NCBI RefSeq assembly: GCF_041433555.1
Contig: NZ_JAPWBR010000002.1
Coordinates: 80,389-144,388, forward strand
Reading direction: 5' to 3'
Length of the DNA stretch: 64,000 nt
DNA from: Granulicatella sp041433555
GTDB taxonomy: Bacteria > Bacillota > Bacilli > Lactobacillales > Aerococcaceae
Each line of letters starts with the position of its first letter. The first letter of the stretch is position 1. The position numbers were made by a program, and so were the translations under genes. Below, piece by piece: positions 16,355 to 24,061 of this stretch. Below the pieces are notes generated by a model. It searched no databases. It was given only the letters and a program-made list of their open reading frames with translations, and had not been told where the DNA came from.

Positions 16355-16849
16355 TTAAGCTTCTTCTTTAACGTCTTCAGCTTTTTCTTTAACGTCTTCA
16401 GCTTTTTCTTTAACGTCTTCAGCTTTTTCTTTAACGTTTTCTGCTAATTCAGCAACCACTTCAGCTGATTCTTCTTTGTGTTTAGCAAAGTTTCCTTTTA
16501 CTTTATCAACTGTTTCGCTAAATTGGCCTTTTAAGTTTTCAGTGTGTACTGCAACTTGGTCTTTTAAGTTAGCTGCTTGTTTAGAAACTTGTTCTTTTAA
16601 GTGTCCAGCTTGTTCTTGTAAGTTAATGCGAATATCTTGTGTTGAAGTTTTAGCTACTTCTGCAAATTCAACACCTTTTGCACGTGCGATTTCACCGTAT
16701 TCTGATAATTGTTCTTTATAGCGATCTGCTTCTTTCGCTAAATCTTCACGTAATTCTTTACCTGATTTTGGTGCAAATAATAAAGCTGTTACTGCTGCTG
16801 CAGACGCTCCGATAAATGCTCCTAATAAAAATCCACCTGATTTACTCAT
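16355..16849 (-). CDS. YtxH-domain general stress protein
   Basis: 164 aa. The YtxH start is GGFLLGAFIGASAAAVTALLFAPKSGKELREDL, one membrane helix followed by the conserved APKSGKE box. The rest is a long amphipathic coiled coil. The C-terminus is four near-identical 7-residue repeats (EDVKEKA), encoded by 21-bp direct repeats at about 16362-16440. GGAG lies 8 nt before ATG 16849; a TTG 9 bp upstream is not needed. The next gene upstream encodes a DUF948 (YtxG) protein, as in Bacillus ytxGH. Confidence 0.88.
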   Translation of the reverse strand: MSKSGGFLLGAFIGASAAAVTALLFAPKSGKELREDLAKEADRYKEQLSEYGEIARAKGVEFAEVAKTSTQDIRINLQEQAGHLKEQVSKQAANLKDQVAVHTENLKGQFSETVDKVKGNFAKHKEESAEVVAELAENVKEKAEDVKEKAEDVKEKAEDVKEEA

Positions 16850-16867
16850 GTTCAACACTCCGTTTCA

Positions 16868-17272
16868 TTATTTTACTTTTTTCTTCTTTGAAAGAATCGT
16901 TCTTCCAAAATTAAATGCCGCAACTGCACGGCTTGTTTTTGAAAGCTTCACTGCTTTTGTTGCTAGATTACGAGATGATGTATTTACATCAGAAATCGTC
17001 ACACCTAAATCGCCTGCCGCTATAAACAACGGATTGGTCACTCTAAGTTTGCCGTTCACGTCATCTACAAGTACATTTGCTTTATTTAATAATCCTTCAA
17101 CTTCAATTGAAAGACTATCAACATCTTTTGTAATGACTTCTAATGAATGATTCACGTTATCAACGGTTTTATTTAATCTTGATAAAATCGGTGATACTTT
17201 CACAATTACAAAAACCACTAATGCTAATAAAGCACATGCAGCAATTAATGCAGCAATCTCAATACCTGTCAT
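16868..17272 (-). CDS. DUF948 (YtxG-like) membrane protein
   Basis: 134 aa. One N-terminal membrane helix (IEIAALIAACALLALVVFVIV) is followed by an amphipathic coiled-coil segment with regular NxVNxxLE-type heptads. This is the DUF948 layout. A GGAGG site precedes the ATG. It forms a two-gene stress/envelope unit with the YtxH gene 18 bp downstream. Function unknown; a membrane-tethered scaffold is inferred from topology. Confidence 0.85.
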   Translation of the reverse strand: MTGIEIAALIAACALLALVVFVIVKVSPILSRLNKTVDNVNHSLEVITKDVDSLSIEVEGLLNKANVLVDDVNGKLRVTNPLFIAAGDLGVTISDVNTSSRNLATKAVKLSKTSRAVAAFNFGRTILSKKKKVK

Positions 17273-17419
17273 TGAGCCATTCCTCCAATCTTATAGTATA
17301 AATTAATGATAACACTTTCTCATGAAAAATACCATAAAATTATTACTGGAAACTGCACTACTTTCAATCATTTTTTACATATGGTACACTTATTTTATTA
17401 CTAATAAAGGGTGACAAAT

Positions 17420-18289
17420 ATGCACAACGTCTTATGGATAGATTCCATTTCAAATTTCTTCAGCAATTACTGGAATTCCTTTGATTGGGAATCCATTTTA
17501 TCGAATATCTTTACGAAATTATTATCACTAATCTTATTATTCCTAGTTTTCTACTTTGGAAAGAAGTTTCTACATTTTCTATTTAAGAAAACCATTCTTT
17601 CCTCTGTAAAAGTCGTTCGTCAAAGCGAAAACAGACAAAAGACGATCGTGAAGCTCTTAGAAAATATGCTCGATTATTTCCTATACTTCATCTTAATCTA
17701 CTGGATTCTTTCCATTATCGGTGTTCCAATCTCTAGCTTACTTGCTGGTGCTGGAATCGCTGGGGTTGCACTTGGTCTTGGCGCACAAGGTTTCCTATCA
17801 GATGTGATCAACGGTCTCTTCATCCTACTCGAACGCCAATTCGAAGTTGGAGACGCGGTTCTTATTAACAACATCGCTGGAACTATTGCGAGCGTCGGTG
17901 TCCGTACTACACAAGTTCGTGGATACGACGGAACACTTCACTACATTCCAAACCGCAATATCACAGTCGTGAGTAACCAATCTCGTGGAAACATGCGTGC
18001 TTTAATCGAATTACCTTTAAATAGCAACGTGGATTTAAAATCCGTTTACTCAGTCATTGAAGCAATTAATAACCAATACACAAGAACCGACGAAGCTCTA
18101 ACGGCTCCACCAAAAATCGTTGGCCCACAAACCAAGCCAAATGGTCAATTTGTATTCACCATCGCTCTAATGACAAAAAACGGTTTGCAACAGGCTACCT
18201 ACCAACGCTATTTAACACTTTATCAAGAGGCACTGCTAAAACAAGGCATCGACCTCTCATCACCTGTCATCCCATATACAACCAACTAA
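17420..18289 (+). CDS. Small-conductance mechanosensitive channel (MscS family)
   Basis: 289 aa. Two N-terminal hydrophobic segments precede the pore helix, whose Gly/Ala-rich pattern is VPISSLLAGAGIAGVALGLGAQGFLSDVINGLFI, followed by the beta domain with FEVGDAVLIN. It releases solutes on osmotic downshock. Start ATG 17420 is used because AAAGGGTG sits 7 nt upstream; the GTG 9 bp earlier lies inside that ribosome site. Ends in a strong terminator. Confidence 0.93.
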   Translation: MHNVLWIDSISNFFSNYWNSFDWESILSNIFTKLLSLILLFLVFYFGKKFLHFLFKKTILSSVKVVRQSENRQKTIVKLLENMLDYFLYFILIYWILSIIGVPISSLLAGAGIAGVALGLGAQGFLSDVINGLFILLERQFEVGDAVLINNIAGTIASVGVRTTQVRGYDGTLHYIPNRNITVVSNQSRGNMRALIELPLNSNVDLKSVYSVIEAINNQYTRTDEALTAPPKIVGPQTKPNGQFVFTIALMTKNGLQQATYQRYLTLYQEALLKQGIDLSSPVIPYTTN

Positions 18290-18317
18290 AAAAGAAGGCC
18301 TCGCGCCTTCTTTTTTG
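18288..18317 (+). terminator. Terminator of mscS-like gene
   Basis: AAAAAAGAAGGC/GCCTTCTTTTTT around CTCGC; the stop codon lies in its left arm. Confidence 0.9.
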
Positions 18318-18412
18318 TTTCCTTATAATCCACTCCATAGGATGCACCACACCCTATTCCCTCTCCTCTCGTTCTTACGGAATGGTACATAAACTCCCTT
18401 ATTATAGAAAAA

Positions 18413-18597
18413 GCTACAGCGATTCCGAGAAATTCTATAATAGCAATAATGGGAACTTGCATAAAATGCGAATTAAAGGGCGTAAGGAATTTATTCCATA
18501 CGCCCTTTTTGAGGCTTTTAAAGCGAGAGACGAAAGACTCGAGCTGGTGCCCCATTATAGCTATTATCTAGAATTCCTAAAAAGGAATCGCTGTAGC
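18413..18597 (+). repeat. Long-hairpin intergenic element, copy B
   Basis: The outer arms GCTACAGCGATTCC and GGAATCGCTGTAGC are perfect, followed by GAAATTCTATAATAGC-A-ATAATGGG against CCCATTAT-A-GCTATTATCTAGAATTC, again with opposed bulged A. Inner hairpin GGGCGTAAGGAA/TTCCATACGCCC (18478-18505), second hairpin GAGAC...GACTC. It sits in the convergent gap between mscS and the CBS gene. Confidence 0.85.
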
Positions 18598-18607
18598 GAT
18601 TATAGTT

Positions 18608-19084
18608 TTATTTACTATTTTCTTTTTCCACAAAATCATATTCGCGGGTGAGTTCATGTACCATGAAGTTGATGCGCTTTAAAAGCTCCTTCCTCGTCAC
18701 AATCCCCACAAACTCATCCTCCTCATTCCCAATACAAATAAAACTCTCATCCACAAGTTCATTTAACACATCTTCCACTTGCGTATCCTGATGAATGATT
18801 GGAAACTCCGTACGCATAACTTCACGCACTTTGTATTTTCCTAACTGATTCATATGAATTTGCTCCACACCCGTGATTTTATGTAAAATCATCGCCAGTG
18901 AAATCAGACCTACAATTTTATTTTCCTTGTTCAGTACAGGAATGAGTGAATAACGCACATTCGTCAACACAAGCATCGCGTGTTCCAAAGTATGGTCTTC
19001 TTGAAGGATAGCTACTTTTTCTGCATCGATAAAAAGCTTATCGCGATCTTCAAGTAGTAACTCTTGGATTTTCTTATGAATCAA
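18608..19084 (-). CDS. CBS-pair protein, CbpB-like (c-di-AMP-binding family)
   Basis: 158 aa made of two CBS motifs: DAEKVAILQEDHTLEHAMLVLTNVRYSLIPVLNKENKIVGLI and VREVMRTEFPIIHQDTQVEDVLNELVDESFICIG...FVGIVTR. Its length and order match CbpB/YkuL, which in relatives binds c-di-AMP and links it to the stringent response. I assign TTG 19084 as the start since GGAGGG lies 8 nt before it and the codons upstream lie inside the phosphoesterase gene. It ends an operon murI-rdgB, phosphoesterase, CBS. Confidence 0.8.
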   Translation of the reverse strand: MIHKKIQELLLEDRDKLFIDAEKVAILQEDHTLEHAMLVLTNVRYSLIPVLNKENKIVGLISLAMILHKITGVEQIHMNQLGKYKVREVMRTEFPIIHQDTQVEDVLNELVDESFICIGNEEDEFVGIVTRKELLKRINFMVHELTREYDFVEKENSK

Positions 19085-19622
19085 GCGTATACCCTCCCTC
19101 ATTAGACCACGTATAGTCTAAAACGAGTCCATCTAATACTTCGTGTTTCGTTGTGTAATAGGTTAAGCGTAATTTGTCTTTTGAAAGAATATCCAGCACT
19201 GCATACGTCGGTGTTCCTTCATAGCTACCACGCGGATAATTCGTTGACCCTGAATTGATGCAAAGCACCCCGTTAACATTCTCCGCATTTAGTTTATGCG
19301 TATGTCCGTAAAATGCAACACGCGCGCCCATTTCTTTAGCCGCATTTGCTAAATACTCACGACCGGTGTTCACATATTCGAAGTGGCCGTGCGCTACAAA
19401 GAAATTGATGCCTTCTAGCGTAAACACTTCAGAACGTGGATATTCTGGATCATAATCGCAGTTTCCTGTTACGCGAATACAATGCGATAGACGTTCATCT
19501 TTATAAGGAAATTCTGAGTCTCCTGTATGCACGAATGTCACATCGCGCCCTGCATAGTGGTCGAAGATTCTCTTTAATGTTAACTCTTGTCCATGGTTAT
19601 CACTGACAACGACAATTTTCAT
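19074..19622 (-). CDS. YfcE/YsnB-type metallophosphoesterase
   Basis: 182 aa. Metal ligands appear in order: VVSDNHG, HTGDSE, TGNCDY, VAHGHFEY and FYGHTHKLN. This is the MJ0936-type calcineurin-like phosphodiesterase. Its natural substrate is unclear. The ATG overlaps the stop of the murI-rdgB gene (ATGA). The rdgB-yfcE order is common in Firmicutes. Confidence 0.93.
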   Translation of the reverse strand: MKIVVVSDNHGQELTLKRIFDHYAGRDVTFVHTGDSEFPYKDERLSHCIRVTGNCDYDPEYPRSEVFTLEGINFFVAHGHFEYVNTGREYLANAAKEMGARVAFYGHTHKLNAENVNGVLCINSGSTNYPRGSYEGTPTYAVLDILSKDKLRLTYYTTKHEVLDGLVLDYTWSNEGGYTLDS

Positions 19623-21067
19623 AATGATTCCTCCGTTTGATTTAACTCATGAGTCCATTTTTCCCACTGGCTAACAAGCAATTCGATGGCTTTCGCACGG
19701 TGGCTAATTTTATTTTTAATATCCATTCCCAGTTGCGCAAATGTCTTACCGTACTCAGGAATAATGAATAATGGATCATATCCAAATCCGCTATCCCCAG
19801 CTGGTAGAGTCGCGATTTGACCTGGGCATTCTGCTTGAACCACAAGTGATTCACTATTTGGTGCAGCTAACACTAAGCAGCAAGTGAAATGAGCTGAGCG
19901 CTCCTCTCCAACGAGTCCGCCAAGTTCTGATAAAAGCTTCGCGTTATTCGCAGCATCACTCTTTGGCTCTCCAGCAAATCGTGCTGAATACACACCTGGT
20001 TGCCCGTCCAAAGCATCCACGCACAGACCAGAGTCATCTGCTAAGACGATTGTTTGTAAGGCAATCGCAATCGTCTCAGCCTTCAAGCGTGCATTTTCTT
20101 CAAAGGTTGTTCCAGTCTCTTCCACTTCTTCTAATTCTGGGAAATCTCGAAGGGTCTTTACAGAATATCCCTTTGGTTCAAAAATCTCTGCAAACTCTTT
20201 GGCTTTACCAACATTATTCGTCGCAATCACGATTTCTTTTTTCAATTCAACTGGTTTTACTTTTTCTTTAAGTGTCACTTTCTTCACCTTCAGACCTGTT
20301 CGATTCAACCAGTTTTCAGCAATCTCTTCAAAAAGACTTGCTTCTCCAGTTGTATAAATTTCAAGAGTTGGTTTGGGATTCGATTCAGGCGTTTCACTTA
20401 ATTTGCAATAATCTAATAACGCGCTCACGCTTGAAACTGTTTCTGCCCCTGAGTCAATCAATGTAACATTTGCTCCTACCACTTTTTGAATCGTTTGACG
20501 AAGCAATGGATAATGCGTGCAGCCTAGAATGACTGTATCAATCTTGGTTCCTTCTAATGGGCGTAAGGTTTCACGAACGACTTCTTCTGCTTCCTTCGTA
20601 TCTGATTGATTACTTTCAACAATCGGTACAAATTTCGGACAAGCAATATCAAAGACTTCAATATCCTTATTCTTGTCATGCATGGTCTTTGGATACACTT
20701 TACTAGCAATCGTCGCGTTTGTTCCAAGTACACCGATGCGGTCATTCTTCGTTTGCTTGATAGCTGCAAGGCTACCTGGTTGAATCACTCCAACGACTGG
20801 AATCGTTAATGTGTTTTGTAATTCTTCTAGCACCACTGCAGTCGCGGTATTACAGGCAATCACAAGCATTTTAATATTTTTCTCTAGTAAAAATTGCACC
20901 ATTTCTAATGTATATTGGCGGATTTCTTCAACTGGTCGTGTACCGTATGGGCAACGTGCTGAATCGCCAAGGAAGATCATGGATTCGTTTGGTAATTGTT
21001 TGAGGGCTTCTTTGAGGACAGTAAGACCGCCAACGCCCGAATCGATAAACCCGATTGGTCTTTTCAT
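19619..21067 (-). CDS. murI-rdgB: Fused glutamate racemase and XTP/dITP diphosphatase (MurI-RdgB)
   Basis: 482 aa. Residues 1-265 are glutamate racemase: FIDSGVGGLTVL, catalytic Cys in ACNTATA (about 72) and LGCTHYPLL (about 185); it makes D-Glu for peptidoglycan. Residues about 275-475 are HAM1/RdgB: IVIATNNVGKAKEF, VLADDSGLCVDAL, GVYSARFAG, GFGYDPLF and KISHRAKAI; it hydrolyses ITP/XTP. No frameshift or stop lies between them; the linker is about 10 residues. In many relatives these are separate adjacent genes, so this is a fusion of neighbours. AAAGG precedes the ATG. Confidence 0.93.
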   Translation of the reverse strand: MKRPIGFIDSGVGGLTVLKEALKQLPNESMIFLGDSARCPYGTRPVEEIRQYTLEMVQFLLEKNIKMLVIACNTATAVVLEELQNTLTIPVVGVIQPGSLAAIKQTKNDRIGVLGTNATIASKVYPKTMHDKNKDIEVFDIACPKFVPIVESNQSDTKEAEEVVRETLRPLEGTKIDTVILGCTHYPLLRQTIQKVVGANVTLIDSGAETVSSVSALLDYCKLSETPESNPKPTLEIYTTGEASLFEEIAENWLNRTGLKVKKVTLKEKVKPVELKKEIVIATNNVGKAKEFAEIFEPKGYSVKTLRDFPELEEVEETGTTFEENARLKAETIAIALQTIVLADDSGLCVDALDGQPGVYSARFAGEPKSDAANNAKLLSELGGLVGEERSAHFTCCLVLAAPNSESLVVQAECPGQIATLPAGDSGFGYDPLFIIPEYGKTFAQLGMDIKNKISHRAKAIELLVSQWEKWTHELNQTEESL

Positions 21068-21195
21068 GGTTTCTCAACCTTTCTTTCTTTAGTCTTCTAT
21101 AGTATACCATAGTTCGCGTAACGCTGATTCAAAAGTGGTTTGGTTTATGAAAAAGTTAACCAACTAATAAACTGCTTGTAATCACCTTCGGTGTA

Positions 21196-21425
21196 CGAAT
21201 GAAAAGAATTGAATAGTCTTACACTACATGCCTTTATCGGATATCTTCATAGTGTTTGTAATAGCTGTATCGTTTCGAGCCCTGGTCTCTCACCTACTGA
21301 GCCTCAAAGCAGTAGTAAGGAATAAATTCCTAACTACTGCTAATTCGCATCAGTTACTCTCGCTATTACTCACACTATAGAATCCGATAGGCACTTCGTT
21401 TGACTGATTCAATCCTTTTCATTCG
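21196..21425 (-). repeat. Long-hairpin intergenic element, copy C
   Basis: Outer arms CGAATGAAAAG and CTTTTCATTCG. The inner hairpin GCAGTAGTTAGGAA/TTCCTTACTACTGC lies at 21309-21340, next to GCGAATTA and GAGGCTC on the minus strand, then GAGAGACCAGGGCTC. It fills most of the 440-bp gap between the ABC operon terminator and murI-rdgB. No promoter or gene is clear in the rest of the gap, apart from a strong A/T patch at 21425-21450. Confidence 0.8.
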
Positions 21426-21509
21426 AAAAAATAGACTGTTTATCTTTTATAATACGGCCCTGCAGAACTAATAGACTAAAAAGAAAGGAGAGAAACCTCC
21501 GCCCTAAAC

Positions 21510-21541
21510 AAAAAAAGAACTCCTGAGTACAGGAGTTCTAG
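21510..21541 (-). terminator. Terminator of the GntR-ABC operon
   Basis: Minus-strand AGAACTCCTGTACTCAGGAGTTCT plus T7. Confidence 0.92.
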
Positions 21542-21549
21542 GATAGATT

Positions 21550-22275
21550 TTATTCTGGAGCGATGCTTTGGTGTTTTCTTGTCACGAGAATTTGAAGCAC
21601 CACTAGAATCACTAATGCGATAGAGATAGATTCTACTTTATGTGTTGTAATAAGGTTGATGAATTCTTGAAGAGCTTTTACAAATTCAGGCATTTGGCCA
21701 TCACTAACTCGTCTAAAAGCACTTCCACCAATTAATGCAGAAAGCATGAACACTCCTGATAATACGAAAATGCCTGTCTTTTGATTAATTTTATTAAGAA
21801 CAATCCCAATAACATTTGCGATTAGGTGAATCAGAACAACCTTCACGAAAAGAACTGCGATGCTGATAACGATATTTTCTGGGTCAAATAGGTCCCCTAA
21901 AATCGATTGAATCGTTACTGATCCTAATGAAACTCCATTTCTTAGTGGAATTAATAAGGCGTAAATGAGTGTGATGATTCCAGAATCGACAAGCGTTTGA
22001 ATGAATAAGCTTTCTATTTGTTCTTTTCTTGTTAATCCTAATTGGCTTTCTAGACGGAATTGTTCAACGATATATCCAATTCCGATGAGTAATAGGATAA
22101 TTGCAATTTCATTATCGAAGTAAATTGGGAAATAAGTACCGAATGTGCTAAGGTCCCCATTTGCAAAAATCTTCATTAAGAAACTTGTAATAATCCACCA
22201 AGCTCCTAAGAACATTAAAATTGTTTTCCATCTTCTAGCTAATCCCATGCTGACAACTGATAATAAACGGTTCAT
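21550..22275 (-). CDS. ABC-transporter membrane subunit (ABC-2-like)
   Basis: 241 aa with six hydrophobic segments and short loops. It has no ATPase motif and follows the ATP-binding gene, so it is the permease. I use ATG 22275, one base after the ATPase stop, because AAAGGAG is 10 nt upstream; the ATG at 22284 is too near that site. The substrate is unknown. YtrA-type operons in Bacillus respond to cell-wall antibiotics, which suggests but does not prove a similar role. Confidence 0.82.
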   Translation of the reverse strand: MNRLLSVVSMGLARRWKTILMFLGAWWIITSFLMKIFANGDLSTFGTYFPIYFDNEIAIILLLIGIGYIVEQFRLESQLGLTRKEQIESLFIQTLVDSGIITLIYALLIPLRNGVSLGSVTIQSILGDLFDPENIVISIAVLFVKVVLIHLIANVIGIVLNKINQKTGIFVLSGVFMLSALIGGSAFRRVSDGQMPEFVKALQEFINLITTHKVESISIALVILVVLQILVTRKHQSIAPE

Positions 22276-22276
22276 C

Positions 22277-23128
22277 TTATTCATTCTCCTTTCGTGTGAT
22301 TGAGATAAAGTAATCTTGTAATGTTAATGGAGAAAAGTCTAATCCTGGTTGTGCTTCTCCAATAGCACCAATCACCACGCTTCTTGTAAAGTTTCCGATT
22401 TGTTCTGTTTCAAGAACTTTCTTATCGGCAACATATTCTTGTACCAATGAGGATGCCCCACTAACAACGTATCCTTTACGAAGAACATCTTCGACCAGTA
22501 CTTCTTCTGTGACCAATCCGTCTTTAATAACAATCACTTTTTCTAAAATTGAAGCAACTTCTTCGATTAAATGCGTTGCGATGACAAATGTACGAGGACG
22601 GCGCGCATACGCTTCGAGTAATTTCTTATTGAAGAGTTGGCGGTGGTTCGCATCAAGCCCAAGCACTGGTTCATCTAAGAAGATGTATTCGCTAGGGTTC
22701 GCAAGCGCCAAGATAATCTTCATAATGCTTTTATATCCTGTTGAGGCTTTTGAGTATTTTTGCTTCACATTCACATCGAACACTTTGATAAGGTCTTCTG
22801 CGAATTCCATATCAAATTCTGGATAAGTCACTTTATAGATAGCAAGGAGATCTTTAAATCTATATTCTTGCGGGAACCAGTTATCAGAACTTGATAAGTA
22901 CACTTCATGCATCGCGCTTGCTGTCTTATGAAGGTCCACTCCGTCAAGAGTGATATCCCCGCTTGTCTTTTCGATACGGCGAGCAATCATATTTAGCACT
23001 GTACTCTTTCCGGCACCATTTCGTCCGAGCAACCCGATAATACTTTCAGGTTCAATCGTGAATGTTGCTCCTTTTACCGCTTCTTTTTTTAAAAACTTCT
23101 TCTTTAAATCTTTGACTTCGATACTCAT
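22277..23128 (-). CDS. ABC-transporter ATP-binding protein (YtrB-like)
   Basis: 283 aa. Walker A GRNGAGKST, a signature-region sequence KASTGYKSIMKII that departs from LSGGQ, Walker B YIFLDEPVLGLD and the switch His in VIATHLIEE. The signature deviates in a way often seen in GntR-linked transporters. The ATG follows the GntR stop (TAATG), with GGAGG upstream. Energises the membrane protein encoded next. Confidence 0.93.
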   Translation of the reverse strand: MSIEVKDLKKKFLKKEAVKGATFTIEPESIIGLLGRNGAGKSTVLNMIARRIEKTSGDITLDGVDLHKTASAMHEVYLSSSDNWFPQEYRFKDLLAIYKVTYPEFDMEFAEDLIKVFDVNVKQKYSKASTGYKSIMKIILALANPSEYIFLDEPVLGLDANHRQLFNKKLLEAYARRPRTFVIATHLIEEVASILEKVIVIKDGLVTEEVLVEDVLRKGYVVSGASSLVQEYVADKKVLETEQIGNFTRSVVIGAIGEAQPGLDFSPLTLQDYFISITRKENE

Positions 23129-23493
23129 TATTGGAAGCCTCCTTCGATGATTTTTACTAATTCGTCTTTCGTAATACCGAGCGCTTGTGCTTCTTTTAAG
23201 AAGTTTGGCACCATTTGGTTGGCAAATTCATTTTGCTTCTTGCTTAAGACAATTTTTCTGGCCCCTTCTGCTACAAACGTTCCAAGACCTCTTCGTTTTT
23301 CAAGTATTTGTTCGCTCACGAGTAAGTTCATTCCTTTCAATACCGTTGCTGGGTTGATTTGATATCCTGTGGAAATCTCAGTTGTCGACGGTACTTGATC
23401 TCCTTCTTTGTAGACTTCATGGAAGATTTCTTCTTCCAATTGATTGGCTACTTGTTGAAATAATGGGATATCACTTTGAAAATCAAATTTCAT
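23128..23493 (-). CDS. GntR-family regulator (YtrA type)
   Basis: 121 aa. The winged-helix domain covers residues 8-75: PLFQQVANQLEEEIFHEVYKEGDQVPSTTEISTGYQINPATVLKGMNLL. The short C-terminal helical tail is the YtrA layout. AAGGAGGTG precedes the ATG. It is first in the ABC operon and probably represses it via the palindrome at 23532-23553. Confidence 0.93.
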   Translation of the reverse strand: MKFDFQSDIPLFQQVANQLEEEIFHEVYKEGDQVPSTTEISTGYQINPATVLKGMNLLVSEQILEKRRGLGTFVAEGARKIVLSKKQNEFANQMVPNFLKEAQALGITKDELVKIIEGGFQ

Positions 23494-23531
23494 AACGCAC
23501 CTCCTTGTTCATGATCACTTTGTGTTAATTG

Positions 23532-23580
23532 GTTAGTTACTTGTGTAACTAACTATAAGACTAAAACAAAAATTTGTCAA
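23532..23580 (-). promoter_or_regulatory. Promoter and YtrA-type operator of the GntR-ABC operon
   Basis: Minus-strand TTGACA (23575-23580), 17 bp spacer, TATAGT (23552-23557). The perfect palindrome GTTAGTTAC-ACAA-GTAACTAAC (23532-23553) starts at the end of the -10, covering the transcription start. It is the obvious binding site for the GntR product. Confidence 0.88.
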
Positions 23581-23609
23581 CACCTTTTCGAAAAAATTTT
23601 TTAACAAAA

Positions 23610-23658
23610 TAAAAAAACGCCTGACATACCAAGGAAAAACCTTGATATATCAAGCGTT
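23610..23658 (-). terminator. Terminator of trxA
   Basis: Minus-strand long stem AACGCTTGATATATCAAGG against CCTTGGTATGTCAGGCGTT with a T7 tail. Confidence 0.88.
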
Positions 23659-23673
23659 CGGAGACTTTAGATT

Positions 23674-23985
23674 TTATAAATATTTTTCTAAAATTTCTTC
23701 TAAGTGTTCTTTAGCATGGTAGCCAACCACTTTATCAACGACTTCGCCATCTTTTTTGATAAGCAATGTTGGGATACTCATAATGCCAAATGCACGAGCT
23801 GTTTCTGGGTTTTCGTCAACATCTACTTTTGTAAAAGTTACTTTGTCTCCCATTTCTTCATCTAATTGGTCGATTACTGGACCTTGCATACGACATGGGC
23901 CACACCAAGTTGCCCAGAAGTCTACTAAGACTACTCCATTTTTAGTTTCTTCTGCAAAGTTTTTATCTGTTAATGATTTTACCAT
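23674..23985 (-). CDS. trxA: Thioredoxin
   Basis: 103 aa. WATWCGPCRM gives the CGPC redox site at about residue 28, with KVDVDENPE and the cis-Pro in SIPTLLI. It reduces cytoplasmic disulfides. ATG 23985 has AAAGGA at proper distance; the ATG 9 bp upstream overlaps the ribosome site. Single gene after mutS2. Confidence 0.97.
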   Translation of the reverse strand: MVKSLTDKNFAEETKNGVVLVDFWATWCGPCRMQGPVIDQLDEEMGDKVTFTKVDVDENPETARAFGIMSIPTLLIKKDGEVVDKVVGYHAKEHLEEILEKYL

Positions 23986-24061
23986 TCGAATCATCCTTTC
24001 CTTTTTCTATAAACTTAGTATAGCAATCCCCCGGAAGGTGACCAACTATTCTGCTCACGGT

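Noticed and set aside
16362..16440. Short tandem repeat as CRISPR or origin iterons
   Set aside because: The 21-bp repeats lie in frame within a coding sequence for a coiled-coil tail.
18286..18555. Minus-strand ORF reading through element B, containing KSLKKGVWNKFLTPFNSHF
   Set aside because: A similar peptide occurs in a frame through element D (28506-28766), but both come from the conserved repeat DNA, lack ribosome sites and run across hairpins. I regard them as non-coding.
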